A stretch of DNA of 64,000 bases. Source: Olivibacter jilunii. GTDB taxonomy: Bacteria; Bacteroidota; Bacteroidia; Sphingobacteriales; Sphingobacteriaceae. The stretch's first letter is position 1, and each line of letters begins with the position of its first letter. Both the position numbers and the translations under genes were made by a program. The stretch is taken from contig NZ_LR027857.1 of NCBI RefSeq assembly GCF_900607235.1, positions 124,001-188,000 on the forward strand. The letters are read 5' to 3'. Shown in pieces: positions 26,853 through 36,456 of the stretch. A model generated the notes under the pieces. The model was given only the letters and a program-made list of their open reading frames with translations. It was not told the origin of the DNA and ran no database searches.

Positions 26853-28829
26853 TTATTTAACAATCACAGTTCCCAAGTAACCTGTCAACTCCTTTTCCAT
26901 CATCTTTAGCTTTTGATATTTGTCGATAAGGATTTCCAAATTCGCTTCATTATGCTCTATTTTCAAGGCCTCTCTAACTTCCTGCATATTTTGTTCTACC
27001 TTCCGTTTCTTTATACGATAAAGCGCTCCCAATACTGCATTTTTTAAATTATCTGTTTCTTGAGATACATAAATCTTTCGTTTCTCATCGTTCCAATTAG
27101 GGCTTAGGCTATACGGCGATGAAAGCAGGGAAATAGCCAAATCTGCAATTTCGCGATCTGCATGACTAATAAAATAGCGTTCGTCCGGTAATTCCTCGCG
27201 TTCAATAAATTCCAAGTAAATGGTTATGATCTTTTGACACAAAGGATCTGCAAACTCAATGTCTTGCAAACCTGCAAATAACACGAAGGCAATGGGGTAG
27301 TCCTGTTCCCATTTCGCGGGTATTTGTCCATAATTAATGAGCAAGCGGATAATCTCACGCTCCTGTAAAGCGATAGATTGCGATAGTGCGGGCTGCAGTT
27401 CCTCCTGCGAGCGTGTTTCCGCCATATCCCGCGGGTCCATAAACAGGTCAGGAGGTGGCTCATCTCCACCAAAGGGAGCGTTTGCAGCAGCAGATGAATC
27501 CGAAGACTTTTGATTTTTCTTGATTGCTTGCAGCTTTTGTTTGTTTAATTCTGCGATCAACAAACGTTCTTCAATATCCAACAATCGGCTACATTCTCGT
27601 ATAAATACAGAAGCCTTAATATCATCGGGAATAAGCGCGATACTGTCTACCACATCATGAATAACACCCGCACGTTTTACGGGGTCATTCCCGGCATCTT
27701 TGAGTAGAATGTCGGTCTTGTAAAAAATAAAATCCTTACTGTTTTCCGCTATATATTGTTTGAATTGCATTGCGCCATGTTTCATGGCAAAAGAATCCGG
27801 ATCGTCTCCGTCGGGAAAAAGGAGCACTTTAACGTTCATCCCTTCTTCTAACAACATATCCATTCCCCTTAACGATGCTTTGATACCCGCAGCATCGCCA
27901 TCGTATAAAATGGTTACATTTCGCGTAAATCTTGAAATCAGTCGGATTTGACCAGTGGTCAATGAAGTTCCTGAGGAGGCAACCACGTTTTCGACGCCCG
28001 CCTGGTGCATGGAAATCACATCCGCATAACCTTCCACGAGAAAACAATTATCCTGGTCCGTTATTGCCTTCTTGGCAAAGTATAAACCGTAAAGAACATC
28101 GGATTTATGATAAATTAAGCTCTCAGGTGAGTTAACATATTTCGGCGTCTTCTTATCTGTTTTGAGCGTTCTTCCTCCAAAACCCAAGACACGTCCTGTC
28201 AGGTTATGTATAGGAAACATCACCCGCCCTCGGAACCGATCATAACGTTTCCCGTCATCTCTACGAATTATCAAGCCTGTTTCGTCCAAGAATTCTTCGC
28301 TGAAGCCACCCTTTACGGCTTCTTCATATAAAGCTGCCCATGCTTCGGGGGAATAACCCAGTTCGAACTTTTTAATGATATCATCCCGATAACCCCGTTC
28401 GCGAAAATAACTCAGACCGATAGCCTGACCGTCCTCTGTATCCCAGAGGCTTTCACGGAAAAATTTAGCCGCCCAATTGGTAATGATCAATAGGCTTTCG
28501 CGCTTGTCGCTTGCCGCCGCCTGCTCCGGAGATAGTTCAACCTCCTCAACTTCTATATTATATTTCTGCGCCAAGTAGCGTAACGCTTCCGGGTAGGAAT
28601 ATTTCTCAAGCTCCATAACAAAGCGTACTGAATCCCCTCCAGCGCCACAACCAAAACACTTATAAATACCCTTGCTTACAGAAACATGAAAAGAAGGTGT
28701 CTTTTCATTATGGAATGGGCAAACACCAATTAAGCTCGTTCCCCGTTTCTTTAAGTCCACAAAGTCACCCACCACTTCTTCGATACGAGCGGCATCCAAA
28801 ATTTTCCCGATTGTTTCCTGCTTAATCAT
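26853..28829 (-). CDS. dnaG: DNA primase
   Basis: A 658-residue replication primase that lays RNA primers for both strands. The CHC2-type zinc-binding domain is at about 35-100 (VCPFHNEKTPSFHV, KCFGCGAGGDSVRF), the catalytic core at 120-240 (FGFGGRTL region, NSPESLIYHKSDVLYGLYFA) and TOPRIM at about 255-340 (FLVEGYADVISMHQAGVENV, ILYDGDAAGIKASLRG with the DGD acidic pair). A C-terminal helicase-binding region follows from about 480. Length is normal. A TATCTTTA box only a few bases ahead of the ATG resembles a -7 element. Upstream sequence is repeat DNA. Confidence 0.98.
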   Translation of the reverse strand: MIKQETIGKILDAARIEEVVGDFVDLKKRGTSLIGVCPFHNEKTPSFHVSVSKGIYKCFGCGAGGDSVRFVMELEKYSYPEALRYLAQKYNIEVEEVELSPEQAAASDKRESLLIITNWAAKFFRESLWDTEDGQAIGLSYFRERGYRDDIIKKFELGYSPEAWAALYEEAVKGGFSEEFLDETGLIIRRDDGKRYDRFRGRVMFPIHNLTGRVLGFGGRTLKTDKKTPKYVNSPESLIYHKSDVLYGLYFAKKAITDQDNCFLVEGYADVISMHQAGVENVVASSGTSLTTGQIRLISRFTRNVTILYDGDAAGIKASLRGMDMLLEEGMNVKVLLFPDGDDPDSFAMKHGAMQFKQYIAENSKDFIFYKTDILLKDAGNDPVKRAGVIHDVVDSIALIPDDIKASVFIRECSRLLDIEERLLIAELNKQKLQAIKKNQKSSDSSAAANAPFGGDEPPPDLFMDPRDMAETRSQEELQPALSQSIALQEREIIRLLINYGQIPAKWEQDYPIAFVLFAGLQDIEFADPLCQKIITIYLEFIEREELPDERYFISHADREIADLAISLLSSPYSLSPNWNDEKRKIYVSQETDNLKNAVLGALYRIKKRKVEQNMQEVREALKIEHNEANLEILIDKYQKLKMMEKELTGYLGTVIVK

Positions 28830-28937
28830 TCTTGGTAAAGATAGTAATTTTCGTTATTGGTTAGTGGTTGTTGGTTGCTAGTTATTAGTTGTTGGTTGCT
28901 AGTTATTAGTTGCGAGTGCAGAATTTGGTAGCAAGAC

Positions 28938-28959
28938 ACCTGCCTGCCGGCAGGCAGGT
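28938..28959. repeat. Perfect 22-base CCTGCC/GGCAGG palindrome, second copy
   Basis: Identical over all 22 bases to the copy at 26330-26351, and flanked like it by GTATCAGGA-type words. The flanks AGAATTTGGTAGCAAGACAC also resemble those of the shorter copy at 56675-56692, which shows that the palindrome travels as part of a longer module. Confidence 0.8.
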
Positions 28960-28981
28960 AGGTATCAGGATAAGTAACAAG

Positions 28982-29222
28982 CCCGAAGGGCTCATTGATA
29001 CCTTAAAAAACTAACAAAGCATCAATAACCCCGAAGGGCTCATTGACACCTTAAAAAAACTAACAAAGCATCAATAACCCCGAAGGGCTCATTGATACCT
29101 TAAAAAAACTAACAAAGCATCAATAACCCCGAAGGGCTCATTGATACCTTAAAAAAACTAACAAAGCATCAATAACCCCGAAGGGCTCATTGATACCTTA
29201 AAGAACTAACAAAGCATCAATA
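28982..29222. repeat. Tandem array of five 48-49-base hairpin units
   Basis: The word CCCGAAGGG recurs at 28982, 29030, 29079, 29128 and 29177, a period of 48, 49, 49 and 49 bases. Each unit reads GCATCAATAACCCCGAAGGG, CTCATTGATACC, then an A-rich stretch and CTAACAAA. ATCAAT and ATTGAT pair around an inner CCC/GGG stem, so every unit can fold into one hairpin. Copies are nearly identical, which indicates recent expansion. There are no unique spacers. Confidence 0.88.
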
Positions 29223-29357
29223 ATTCAAAAGCCTACCGGAGGGATGGCCTGCCTCATGGAGGGACAGTAAAAAAGCCTATTCGCATATCACTTGTTTCCG
29301 CTTTCGCTACTGCTACTCCTCATTCATCACTCCTCACTCATCACTCCTCACTCATCA

Positions 29358-30686
29358 CTACTTAATACCTAGCTTTTCATTCTTTACTTCTGGTCCATTG
29401 GCAAATTTGATTCCGAAGGCATCGTTCCCGGAAGTTCGCTCGAAAATTTGCAATCCGAAATATGGTACTGCTGCTATTAAATGATCAAAAATATCAGCCA
29501 TTATATATTCATATTCGGCCCACTTGGTTGTATTGGTAAAAGCATATAACTCCAAAGGCAAGCCATTTTCAGTTGGCGCCAATTGCCTAACCATCAACGT
29601 CATGCCCTTATGAAGCCCTGGATGATTATTCAGATACCAATCAATATATTTTCTGTAAAGTCCGAAGTTCGTAAAGTTTCGCCCATTCAATGCAACGGTC
29701 CTGTCTGCTCCTATTTTTTCGTTGTGCTTTTTAATCACTTCTCCGCGCTCGTCAATATAATCACGAATTCCTTGTATTTTTTGGAAACGAGGAAGCTCTT
29801 CGTCACCCACAAAGCGAATGCTGCCCTGTTTAATAATGATTGCCCTTTTAATGCGACGCCCACCGGATTCTTGCATTCCGCGCCAATTCTGAAATGAATC
29901 GGATATAAGGGTATAGGTAGGAATAGTGGTAATCGTTTTATCGAAATTACGCACTTTTACGGTTGTTAGGTTAATTTCTTCCACGTCGCCATCTGCGCCG
30001 TATTTAGGCATGGTGATCCAGTCGCCGATACGAACCATATCATTGGTTGTTACCTGAATGCTGGCCACAAACCCCATGATGGTATCTTTAAACATGAGTA
30101 ATAGAATCGCCGAAGCAGCGCCCATAGCGGCAAAGAAAGCCGTCGGGGATTGACCGGTTATACTGGAAAAAATAGCTACGGCACCAAATAGAAAGAAAAC
30201 CATCCGAATAACCTGTAGATAACTCTCCATTGGTTTAGCTGAAAATTCGGGTTTTTCTCGTAATACGTCGGCACCCGACCTTATAATGGCCATCACAATG
30301 GATATGATCATAAAAACCATGTAAACTTCCATGGCGATGTCCAAGGGATTTATTAAATGCGGGAAGTCATTAAATACAACCGGTATCGAATTTTTCACCA
30401 GGCTGAATGGTGCTATCAGTGCAAGAAAATGAGGAAAGCGGTTTTTTAACAGATAATCGAAAAACCGAAGTTGCGTACTATTGTAAATTTTAGTAAAAGC
30501 GATTTTCAGTGCTTTTCTCACAACATGTTGTACGGCATAAACTAGAAATACCAAAATTGCGAGCAGAACAAAGACATTCACATAAGTAGCCACTTCTTTG
30601 TTTATGCCGAGATCAATGAGTTTGTGATAGGTGAATTCACTAATAAAATTGGAGGATTTCTCTAAGCTGCTTTCTAAATTGTCCAT
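29358..30686 (-). CDS. MscS-family mechanosensitive ion channel
   Basis: A 442-residue inner-membrane channel that would open on membrane stretch to release solutes. The start at 30686 (MDNLESSLEKSSNF) follows the likely promoter and precedes the first membrane segment (NVFVLLAILVFLVYAVQHVV, about 33-52); ATG 30710 is possible. Four or five membrane segments follow, with the pore region FFAAMGAASAILLLMFKDTI and the beta domain VRIGDWITMPKYGADGDVEE, both typical of MscS. The long C-terminal cytoplasmic part resembles the YbdG/YnaI branch. The TAG stop lies in repeat DNA. Confidence 0.93.
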   Translation of the reverse strand: MDNLESSLEKSSNFISEFTYHKLIDLGINKEVATYVNVFVLLAILVFLVYAVQHVVRKALKIAFTKIYNSTQLRFFDYLLKNRFPHFLALIAPFSLVKNSIPVVFNDFPHLINPLDIAMEVYMVFMIISIVMAIIRSGADVLREKPEFSAKPMESYLQVIRMVFFLFGAVAIFSSITGQSPTAFFAAMGAASAILLLMFKDTIMGFVASIQVTTNDMVRIGDWITMPKYGADGDVEEINLTTVKVRNFDKTITTIPTYTLISDSFQNWRGMQESGGRRIKRAIIIKQGSIRFVGDEELPRFQKIQGIRDYIDERGEVIKKHNEKIGADRTVALNGRNFTNFGLYRKYIDWYLNNHPGLHKGMTLMVRQLAPTENGLPLELYAFTNTTKWAEYEYIMADIFDHLIAAVPYFGLQIFERTSGNDAFGIKFANGPEVKNEKLGIK

Positions 30687-30818
30687 TGTGGAATAGGTTT
30701 TAAATATCATCCAAACCCGTAGGCCGGATAAGTTAAAATAAAAACACGATGTTAAAGCTCGGAAAAACAGAAGATATCTGTTAGAGCCAATAGATTCATA
30801 AGCCAAAGGCCTTATTAG

Positions 30819-30826
30819 CAAAGATA
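30819..30826 (-). promoter_or_regulatory. Candidate -7 box (TATCTTTG) for the MscS gene
   Basis: On the minus strand this reads TATCTTTG, an exact match to the Bacteroidetes TAnnTTTG -7 consensus. It lies in the 151-base gap after the M20 peptidase stop and would give a leader of about 125 bases to the chosen start. No -33 TTTG partner is obvious. Confidence 0.4.
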
Positions 30827-30837
30827 CGATTTTTCAG

Positions 30838-32022
30838 CTAGTTTCCTAGACGTTTGAGAGCAATATAGGCCATTAAGCCCGTACTTATGGATAATGCTTT
30901 TTCATCGACATCAAAATCAGGGGTGTGTACCGATGCCGTGATTCCTTTTTCTTCATTACGCGTACCTAAGCGATAAAAACAAGCATCCGTTACCTGCGAA
31001 TAGAAAGCGAAATCTTCTCCCGCCATCCAAAGATCTAGATCCAGTACATTTTCCTGTCCAAGGTATTCAACGGCATAGCCACGAGCTTCCTTGGTTAGCG
31101 CTTCATTATTCACAAGATAGGGGTAACCGTGGCGTACTTCAAAATCACAGGATCCGCCCATGCTTTCTGCGATGCCTTCGGCCATTTTTTTCATTTTTTT
31201 ATGCGCCTCTTTGCGCCATTCTTCATCAAATGTGCGAAATGTTCCCTCCAGCTTAACCTCATTCGGAATTACATTCGTAGCGCCTTCCGCATTAATTTTA
31301 CCGAACGACAAGACGGTAGGCATCTTGGGGTCGGCTACACGACTTACGATCTGCTGCAAAGCCGTAATAATATGTGCGGTAATAACAATAGGGTCTATAT
31401 TTTGTTGTGGTTGTGCCCCGTGGCCCCCCTTTCCTTTCACCGTTACATAGAGTTCATCAGTAGATGCCATGTACTTCCCCGCCCTAAATCCAACTTTACC
31501 TGCATCGATCAGCGGCATGACATGTTGACCGATAATAGCTTGTGGTTTGGGGTTTTCAAGCGCTCCCTCTTTTATCATAATACTTGCCCCTCCAGGAAGC
31601 TTTTCTTCTCCAGGTTGAAAGATTAACTTAACAGTTCCTGCAAATTGATTTTTCAAGGAAGCTAGTATTTTAGCTGTTCCCAATAAGGAAGAAGTATGCA
31701 CATCATGACCACAAGCATGCATAACACCTATATTTTTAGATCCATAAGTTCTTCCTTCTACTTCTTTAATTGGTAAAGCATCCATATCCGCCCTTAAAGC
31801 TATCACCCCATCCCCGACTTGTTCTCCCTTAATGAGGGCAACGATTCCAGTATTCGCCATTTCTTCCCAAGCGATACCCAAAGCATCCAATTTCTCTTTG
31901 ACAAATACCGAGGTATTGTATTCTTGAAAAGACAATTCCGGGTTGGCGTGAAGATGACGGCGCGTATCTACTATCTCAGAGAAAATGGTTTGAGCTAATG
32001 CTTGGATAGATTCTTTTAACAT
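30838..32022 (-). CDS. M20 family amidohydrolase/peptidase
   Basis: A 394-residue cytoplasmic zinc hydrolase of the M20D group (hippurate hydrolase, N-acyl amino-acid or N-acetyl-diaminopimelate deacylase type). Metal and catalytic marks are VMHACGHDVHTSSLLG (about 102), the PGEEKLPGGASIMIKEG segment and VTVKGKGGHGAQPQQNIDPI from the dimerisation lid domain, then GEDFAFYSQ near the end. It removes acyl groups from amino acids or small peptides; the exact substrate cannot be read. It begins one base after the stop of the SPOR protein gene, so the two are co-transcribed. Confidence 0.94.
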   Translation of the reverse strand: MLKESIQALAQTIFSEIVDTRRHLHANPELSFQEYNTSVFVKEKLDALGIAWEEMANTGIVALIKGEQVGDGVIALRADMDALPIKEVEGRTYGSKNIGVMHACGHDVHTSSLLGTAKILASLKNQFAGTVKLIFQPGEEKLPGGASIMIKEGALENPKPQAIIGQHVMPLIDAGKVGFRAGKYMASTDELYVTVKGKGGHGAQPQQNIDPIVITAHIITALQQIVSRVADPKMPTVLSFGKINAEGATNVIPNEVKLEGTFRTFDEEWRKEAHKKMKKMAEGIAESMGGSCDFEVRHGYPYLVNNEALTKEARGYAVEYLGQENVLDLDLWMAGEDFAFYSQVTDACFYRLGTRNEEKGITASVHTPDFDVDEKALSISTGLMAYIALKRLGN

Positions 32023-32023
32023 G

Positions 32024-32506
32024 TTAGTTTTCTATGTTAATCGTTTCGGTAAATATAAAGACAGAACTGAAATCCCGCTTAAGCTGATTCATAAGTGCTT
32101 GTGCCTGGCTCCGACTCGTAAAATCACCTACCTTCACCCGATAGTTAGGCTGCTGATAGCCGACATAGGTATTAAGATCTTTATAAATTTGCTTAAACCT
32201 TGCCTGCGCGCTGTAAGCTTCGTTACGATTGCTTCCAGAGTAAATCTGTACCCGATAACCGCGTGCCGTAACTTTTCTACCGGTCTTCAGCGGCACACCG
32301 GGTTTGCTGGATTCATCTGCTGGAGACAAAACCGTGTTACTACCCAGTAACATACGCTCTTTCTGTAGACGTTCAATTAAGATACTTTTATGTTCTTCTA
32401 CTATCCCCTTCTCATCCTGAGCAATTGCCTTTCCTATAAAACAGAAAAGCAATAGACCTAGAGCGATAAAAATTTGTTTAAGGCAAGATGTTATTAACAT
32501 ATTCAA
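32024..32506 (-). CDS. SPOR-domain exported protein
   Basis: A 160-residue exported protein with a signal peptide (about 1-29, ending IGKAIAQ). Residues 75-158 form a SPOR domain (GYRVQIYSGSNRNEAYSAQA, NYRVKVGDFTSRSQAQALMN), which in known cases binds stripped peptidoglycan at the division septum. ATG 32500 is an alternative start. It sits between secA and the M20 peptidase, with the peptidase following after one base. Confidence 0.9.
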   Translation of the reverse strand: MNMLITSCLKQIFIALGLLLFCFIGKAIAQDEKGIVEEHKSILIERLQKERMLLGSNTVLSPADESSKPGVPLKTGRKVTARGYRVQIYSGSNRNEAYSAQARFKQIYKDLNTYVGYQQPNYRVKVGDFTSRSQAQALMNQLKRDFSSVFIFTETINIEN

Positions 32507-32529
32507 ACGGTTATTCGTTGTTTGTTATT

Positions 32530-32566
32530 GTTCTTAGTAAATGAGTAAATGACAACAACTAAGAAC
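32530..32566 (-). terminator. Hairpin in the secA to SPOR gap
   Basis: GTTCTTAGT (32530-32538) and ACTAAGAAC (32558-32566) form a 9-base stem, and the word CTAAGAAC recurs at 32573-32580 at the secA stop. It could weaken read-through from secA, but there is no strong T-run, so it may equally be another intergenic repeat. Confidence 0.35.
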
Positions 32567-32579
32567 GAACAGCTAAGAA

Positions 32580-35500
32580 CTAAACTTGTCCTATACCGTG
32601 ACAATTTTTATATTTTTTCCCACTACCACAAGGGCAAGGATCATTTCTTCCTATTTTATTATCATTTCTGACAGGTTGCGTCTTTTGCACTTCCCTGGTA
32701 TCCTCCACGGGCAGACCACCTCCTGACGTTGCTGCGGCCAATTCCGGCTTAGATACTTGCATTTTGGGTTCCTGAACAGGCCGGCGTGCTTCCCGCACTT
32801 CTTGTGGCTGCTGATGCGGAATTTCTCCTTTAAACAAGAAAGCCACAATATCTTTATTCATGGTTACCAACATCTCCTTGAAAAGGTTAAAGGCTTCCAT
32901 TTTATAAATAATGATAGGATCCTTTTGTTCGTAAACTGCATTTTGCACCGATTGTTTCAAATCGTCCATCTCACGCAAATGCTCTTTCCAAGCCTCATCT
33001 ATTAAGGATAAAACAACCCCTTTTTCGAAGGCCTTAAATACTTCCTTTCCATTTGTTTCAACCGCTTTCTTTAGGTTAGCTGCGACCTGCAATCCACGAA
33101 GACCATCAGTAAATGGCACGACAATATTTTCAATCTGTTCACCACGTGTTGCATACACGTCTTTCAAAACCGGTAAGGTCTGATTTGCAATATGCTCCGC
33201 TTTGCGGTGGTAGAAATCGATTACCCGGCTAAATAAGGTATCTGTTAAGCCGGCAATGTTGCCACTTAAAAAAGCATCTTGATTCAACTCAGGATCAACG
33301 GAAAAAACACGGATAAATTCCAATTGAAAATCCTCATAGGTTCCCGTTTCCTTATATTCAGTAACCAAGTCTTCAACCACATCATAAATGGTATTATTCA
33401 GATCAACATCCAAACGTTCCCCAAATAGTGCATTTCTACGTTTCGCATAGATCACGGTACGCTGTGAGTTCATCACATCATCGTATTCCAGCAAACGCTT
33501 ACGGATACCGAAGTTGTTCTCTTCCACTTTCTTCTGTGCTCGTTCGATCGATTTGGTGATCATCGAATGCTGAATAACCTCTCCTTCTTCAATGCCCATA
33601 CGTACCATGATGTTGGAAATACGTTCGGAACCGAATAAGCGCATTAAATTGTCTTCCAAGGAAACGAAAAACTGCGAAGAACCGGGGTCACCTTGGCGAC
33701 CGGCACGACCGCGCAACTGACGGTCAACGCGGCGAGATTCATGTCGTTCTGTACCAACAATAGCTAAACCACCAGCCTCTTTAACACCAGGTCCTAACTT
33801 GATGTCGGTACCACGACCCGCCATGTTCGTCGCGATGGTCACGGTACCCGCCTGCCCTGCTTCCGCCACTATGTCGGCTTCCCTTTGGTGAAGTTTAGCA
33901 TTCAATACATTGTGTTTGATACCGCGTAACTTCAACATACGGCTCAACAATTCTGATATTTCCACCGAGGTCGTACCTACCAATACCGGGCGACCAGCCT
34001 CGGTTAACTTTTGGATTTCCTCAGCAACTGCATTATATTTTTCACGAGCCGTACGATAAACCAAGTCCTCCCGATCATCACGTTGTATTGGGATATTGGT
34101 TGGTATTTCTACCACATCCAACTTATAGATTTGCCACAGCTCACCCGCCTCCGTCACCGCCGTACCCGTCATACCTGCTAGCTTGTGGTACATTCTAAAA
34201 TAATTCTGTAAAGTTATCGTCGCGTAGGTTTGTGTAGCATCTTCTACCTTTACATTTTCTTTCGCCTCAATTGCTTGATGTAACCCATCCGAGTAACGGC
34301 GACCTTCCATGATACGCCCCGTCTGCTCATCGACAATCTTAACCTTACCCTCATCTATGATATATTCTACATCCTTTTCAAACAAGGTATAAGCTTTTAA
34401 TAGCTGGTTAACGGAGTGAATACGTTCAGATTTAATAGAAAAATCACGCATCAGTTCATCTTTCTTCTGCGCCTTTTCTTCGGCAGAGATCGCTAACTTT
34501 TCAATCTCAGCAATTTCAGTCCCTACATCAGGCATGACAAAAAAGTGAGGATCTTCGCCTGAGCTTGTGATTAGCTCAATTCCTTTTTCTGTCAACTCTA
34601 CTTGATTATTTTTCTCATCTATTACAAAGAACAATTCGGCATCCACTTTTGGCATATTTTTGCTTTGTTCCTGCAGGTAATAGTTCTCTGTTTTCGTAAG
34701 CACCTGGCGATTACTCCCTTCGCTCAGAAATTTAATGAGCGCCTTATTCTTAGGTAAGCCTCTATGTGCACGTAATAAGGCCATACCAGCACCTTCTACA
34801 TCGGTATTACCACTTGAAATTCCTTTCTTCGCTTCGTTCAACACCGTATTGATATACGCTTTTTGTGCATTTACCAGACGCTCGATTCGCGGTTTCAAAT
34901 CATAGAATTCATGTTCATCGCCACGGGGAATTGGGCCGGATATAATTAAAGGTGTACGTGCATCATCAATGAGTACAGAGTCAACCTCATCCACCATAGC
35001 AAAATGTAATTTACGTTGCACCAAGCCTTCCGGTGCTTGCGCCATATTATCTCGTAGATAATCGAAACCAAATTCATTGTTTGTACCGAAAACAATATCA
35101 GCGGCATAAGCGTTGCGGCGAGCCGCAGAGTTTGGCTGATGTTTGTCGATACAATCTACGCGAAGACCATGGAATTCAAATAAAGGCCCATTCCATTCGG
35201 AGTCACGTCGTGCCAAATAATCGTTCACCGTCACGATATGAACACCTTGTCCGGATAAAGCGTTTAAATAAGCGGGTAAAGTACCTACCAATGTTTTACC
35301 TTCACCCGTTGCCATTTCAGCAATTTTACCTTCGTGCAGAACAATACCACCGATTAACTGTACATCATAATGCACCATATTCCAGGTAACCTGATTCCCG
35401 GCAGCAATCCATGTGTTATGCCAAATAGCTTTATCGCCCTTGATTTCGACATTTGGCTTTTTCGCTGCCAGATCACGATCGAACTCACTAGCTGTCACTT

Positions 35501-35882
35501 CTAACGTCGTGTTTTCAGTAAATCGGCGTGCCGTTTCTTTCACAACAGCGAATGCCTCCGGAAGTATTTCCATTAATACTTCCTCTAATTTTTTATCGCG
35601 ATCTTTAATCAGTTTATCTACTTTGTCATAAATGGCATTTTTTTCTGCCATTTCTACCTGTGGTTCCTCAGCATCTGTTTTCAACTGGTTGATTTCACCA
35701 TCAATATCCGCTAAATAGTCGGAAATCCGTCGCTTAAAATCAAGCGTCTTTGCACGAAGTTCATCATGACTTAATCCCTCCAGTTTGGCAAATTCTTCCT
35801 TGATTTTATCTACTAACGGACGAATATGTTTTATATCACGATCAGATTTACTGCCAAAAATTTTACTTAAGAATCCTAACAT
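32580..35882 (-). CDS. secA: Preprotein translocase ATPase SecA
   Basis: A 1100-residue motor that pushes unfolded proteins through SecYEG. I start at ATG 35882 ([20 protein letters not shown]), the typical Bacteroidetes N-terminus, not at the longer reading. Walker A is [20 protein letters not shown] (about 190), the DEAD-like box is [17 protein letters not shown], and motif VI lies in [20 protein letters not shown]. The C-terminus ends with the zinc-binding tail [17 protein letters not shown] that contacts SecB/ribosome. The length and the roughly 100-residue insertion in the nucleotide-binding region are usual for this phylum. The TAG stop lies in a repeat word (AACTAAAC). Confidence 0.98.
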   Translation of the reverse strand: MLGFLSKIFGSKSDRDIKHIRPLVDKIKEEFAKLEGLSHDELRAKTLDFKRRISDYLADIDGEINQLKTDAEEPQVEMAEKNAIYDKVDKLIKDRDKKLEEVLMEILPEAFAVVKETARRFTENTTLEVTASEFDRDLAAKKPNVEIKGDKAIWHNTWIAAGNQVTWNMVHYDVQLIGGIVLHEGKIAEMATGEGKTLVGTLPAYLNALSGQGVHIVTVNDYLARRDSEWNGPLFEFHGLRVDCIDKHQPNSAARRNAYAADIVFGTNNEFGFDYLRDNMAQAPEGLVQRKLHFAMVDEVDSVLIDDARTPLIISGPIPRGDEHEFYDLKPRIERLVNAQKAYINTVLNEAKKGISSGNTDVEGAGMALLRAHRGLPKNKALIKFLSEGSNRQVLTKTENYYLQEQSKNMPKVDAELFFVIDEKNNQVELTEKGIELITSSGEDPHFFVMPDVGTEIAEIEKLAISAEEKAQKKDELMRDFSIKSERIHSVNQLLKAYTLFEKDVEYIIDEGKVKIVDEQTGRIMEGRRYSDGLHQAIEAKENVKVEDATQTYATITLQNYFRMYHKLAGMTGTAVTEAGELWQIYKLDVVEIPTNIPIQRDDREDLVYRTAREKYNAVAEEIQKLTEAGRPVLVGTTSVEISELLSRMLKLRGIKHNVLNAKLHQREADIVAEAGQAGTVTIATNMAGRGTDIKLGPGVKEAGGLAIVGTERHESRRVDRQLRGRAGRQGDPGSSQFFVSLEDNLMRLFGSERISNIMVRMGIEEGEVIQHSMITKSIERAQKKVEENNFGIRKRLLEYDDVMNSQRTVIYAKRRNALFGERLDVDLNNTIYDVVEDLVTEYKETGTYEDFQLEFIRVFSVDPELNQDAFLSGNIAGLTDTLFSRVIDFYHRKAEHIANQTLPVLKDVYATRGEQIENIVVPFTDGLRGLQVAANLKKAVETNGKEVFKAFEKGVVLSLIDEAWKEHLREMDDLKQSVQNAVYEQKDPIIIYKMEAFNLFKEMLVTMNKDIVAFLFKGEIPHQQPQEVREARRPVQEPKMQVSKPELAAATSGGGLPVEDTREVQKTQPVRNDNKIGRNDPCPCGSGKKYKNCHGIGQV

Positions 35883-36456
35883 GTTCAATAATAATCTAAA
35901 ATATATGCTATTGGTGTCAACAAATGCGCCAAATCCCATGTTGCGTCATATTGACATCAATACAATTGTCAAAGTTAGTGATTTTTTGTTAATAGTAATC
36001 AGCTTTCGGAGATTGGCATTCAGCCGTTTGTTAATTGTTCGCTGTTGGTTATTAGTTATTAGTTATTAGTTATTGGTTATTGGTTATTAGTTATTGGTTA
36101 TTAGTTATTGGTTATTAGTTATTGGGTGTTGGTTATTGGTTATTGGTTATTGGTTATTGGTTGGCGAGCGCACATTCATTGGCTAGGAAAGGCTTAGGCT
36201 GTAGTTAAGCAATAAGCAGATGGCATTAGGCAGTAAGCTTTAAAGTACCTCCCTATCGGAAGGCAGGCAGGTCCCAAACCATTATCACATCGGCTAATTA
36301 TCACATCGGCTAATTGGCTCATCGGCTAATTATTTCAGCTATCAGCAGTCGGCCTTCAGTCGCACGAATCCTTCTCACTATTCCCTACTCAATAACTTAA
36401 CTACTCAACTACTTAACTATTTCCCTACTCAACTACTTAACCATTTCCCTACTTAA
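35883..36456. repeat. Repeat-filled gap upstream of secA (composite block R1)
   Basis: This 574-base gap has no gene. The first 100 bases may hold the secA promoter. 36044-36165 is a run of about 16 TTATTGG/TTATTAG heptamers. 36166-36456 is a composite repeat that appears inverted at 40620-40875 and 42585-42935: words GCGAGCGCACATTCATTGGC, ACCTCCCTATCGGAAGGCAG, TTATCACATCGGCTAA, TTTCAGCTATCAGCAGTCGG and AACTACTTAACTATTTCCC. The block ends exactly in the stop codon of the sugar dehydrogenase gene. Confidence 0.85.
36325..36389 (-). repeat. 65-base inverted repeat, left copy
   Basis: The reverse complement of 36325-36389 is identical at all 65 positions to 40696-40760. The two copies flank the sugar dehydrogenase, pgi and the TPR membrane protein, a segment of about 4.3 kb that could in principle invert by recombination. 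Confidence 0.9.

Larger units (their letters stand above)
28858..29357. repeat. Repeat-filled gap between mscS-like gene and dnaG
   Basis: The 528-base gap 28830-29357 has no gene. In order it holds TTGGTTGCTAGTTATTAGTT words (28858-28915), a 22-base palindrome (28938-28959), GGTATCA (28961-28967) pairing with TGATACC (28996-29002), a five-copy 49-base array (28982-29222), and TCACTCCTCACTCA tandem words (29315-29357) that run into the stop codon of the MscS gene. Confidence 0.85.

Noticed and set aside
28982-29222. CRISPR-like array
   Set aside because: The whole 49-base unit repeats with no unique spacers, and no cas gene is near; it is a plain tandem repeat.
30687-30821. N-terminal extension of the MscS gene
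   Set aside because: The first codon would be TTG inside the likely -7 box TATCTTTG, so this stretch is probably untranslated leader.
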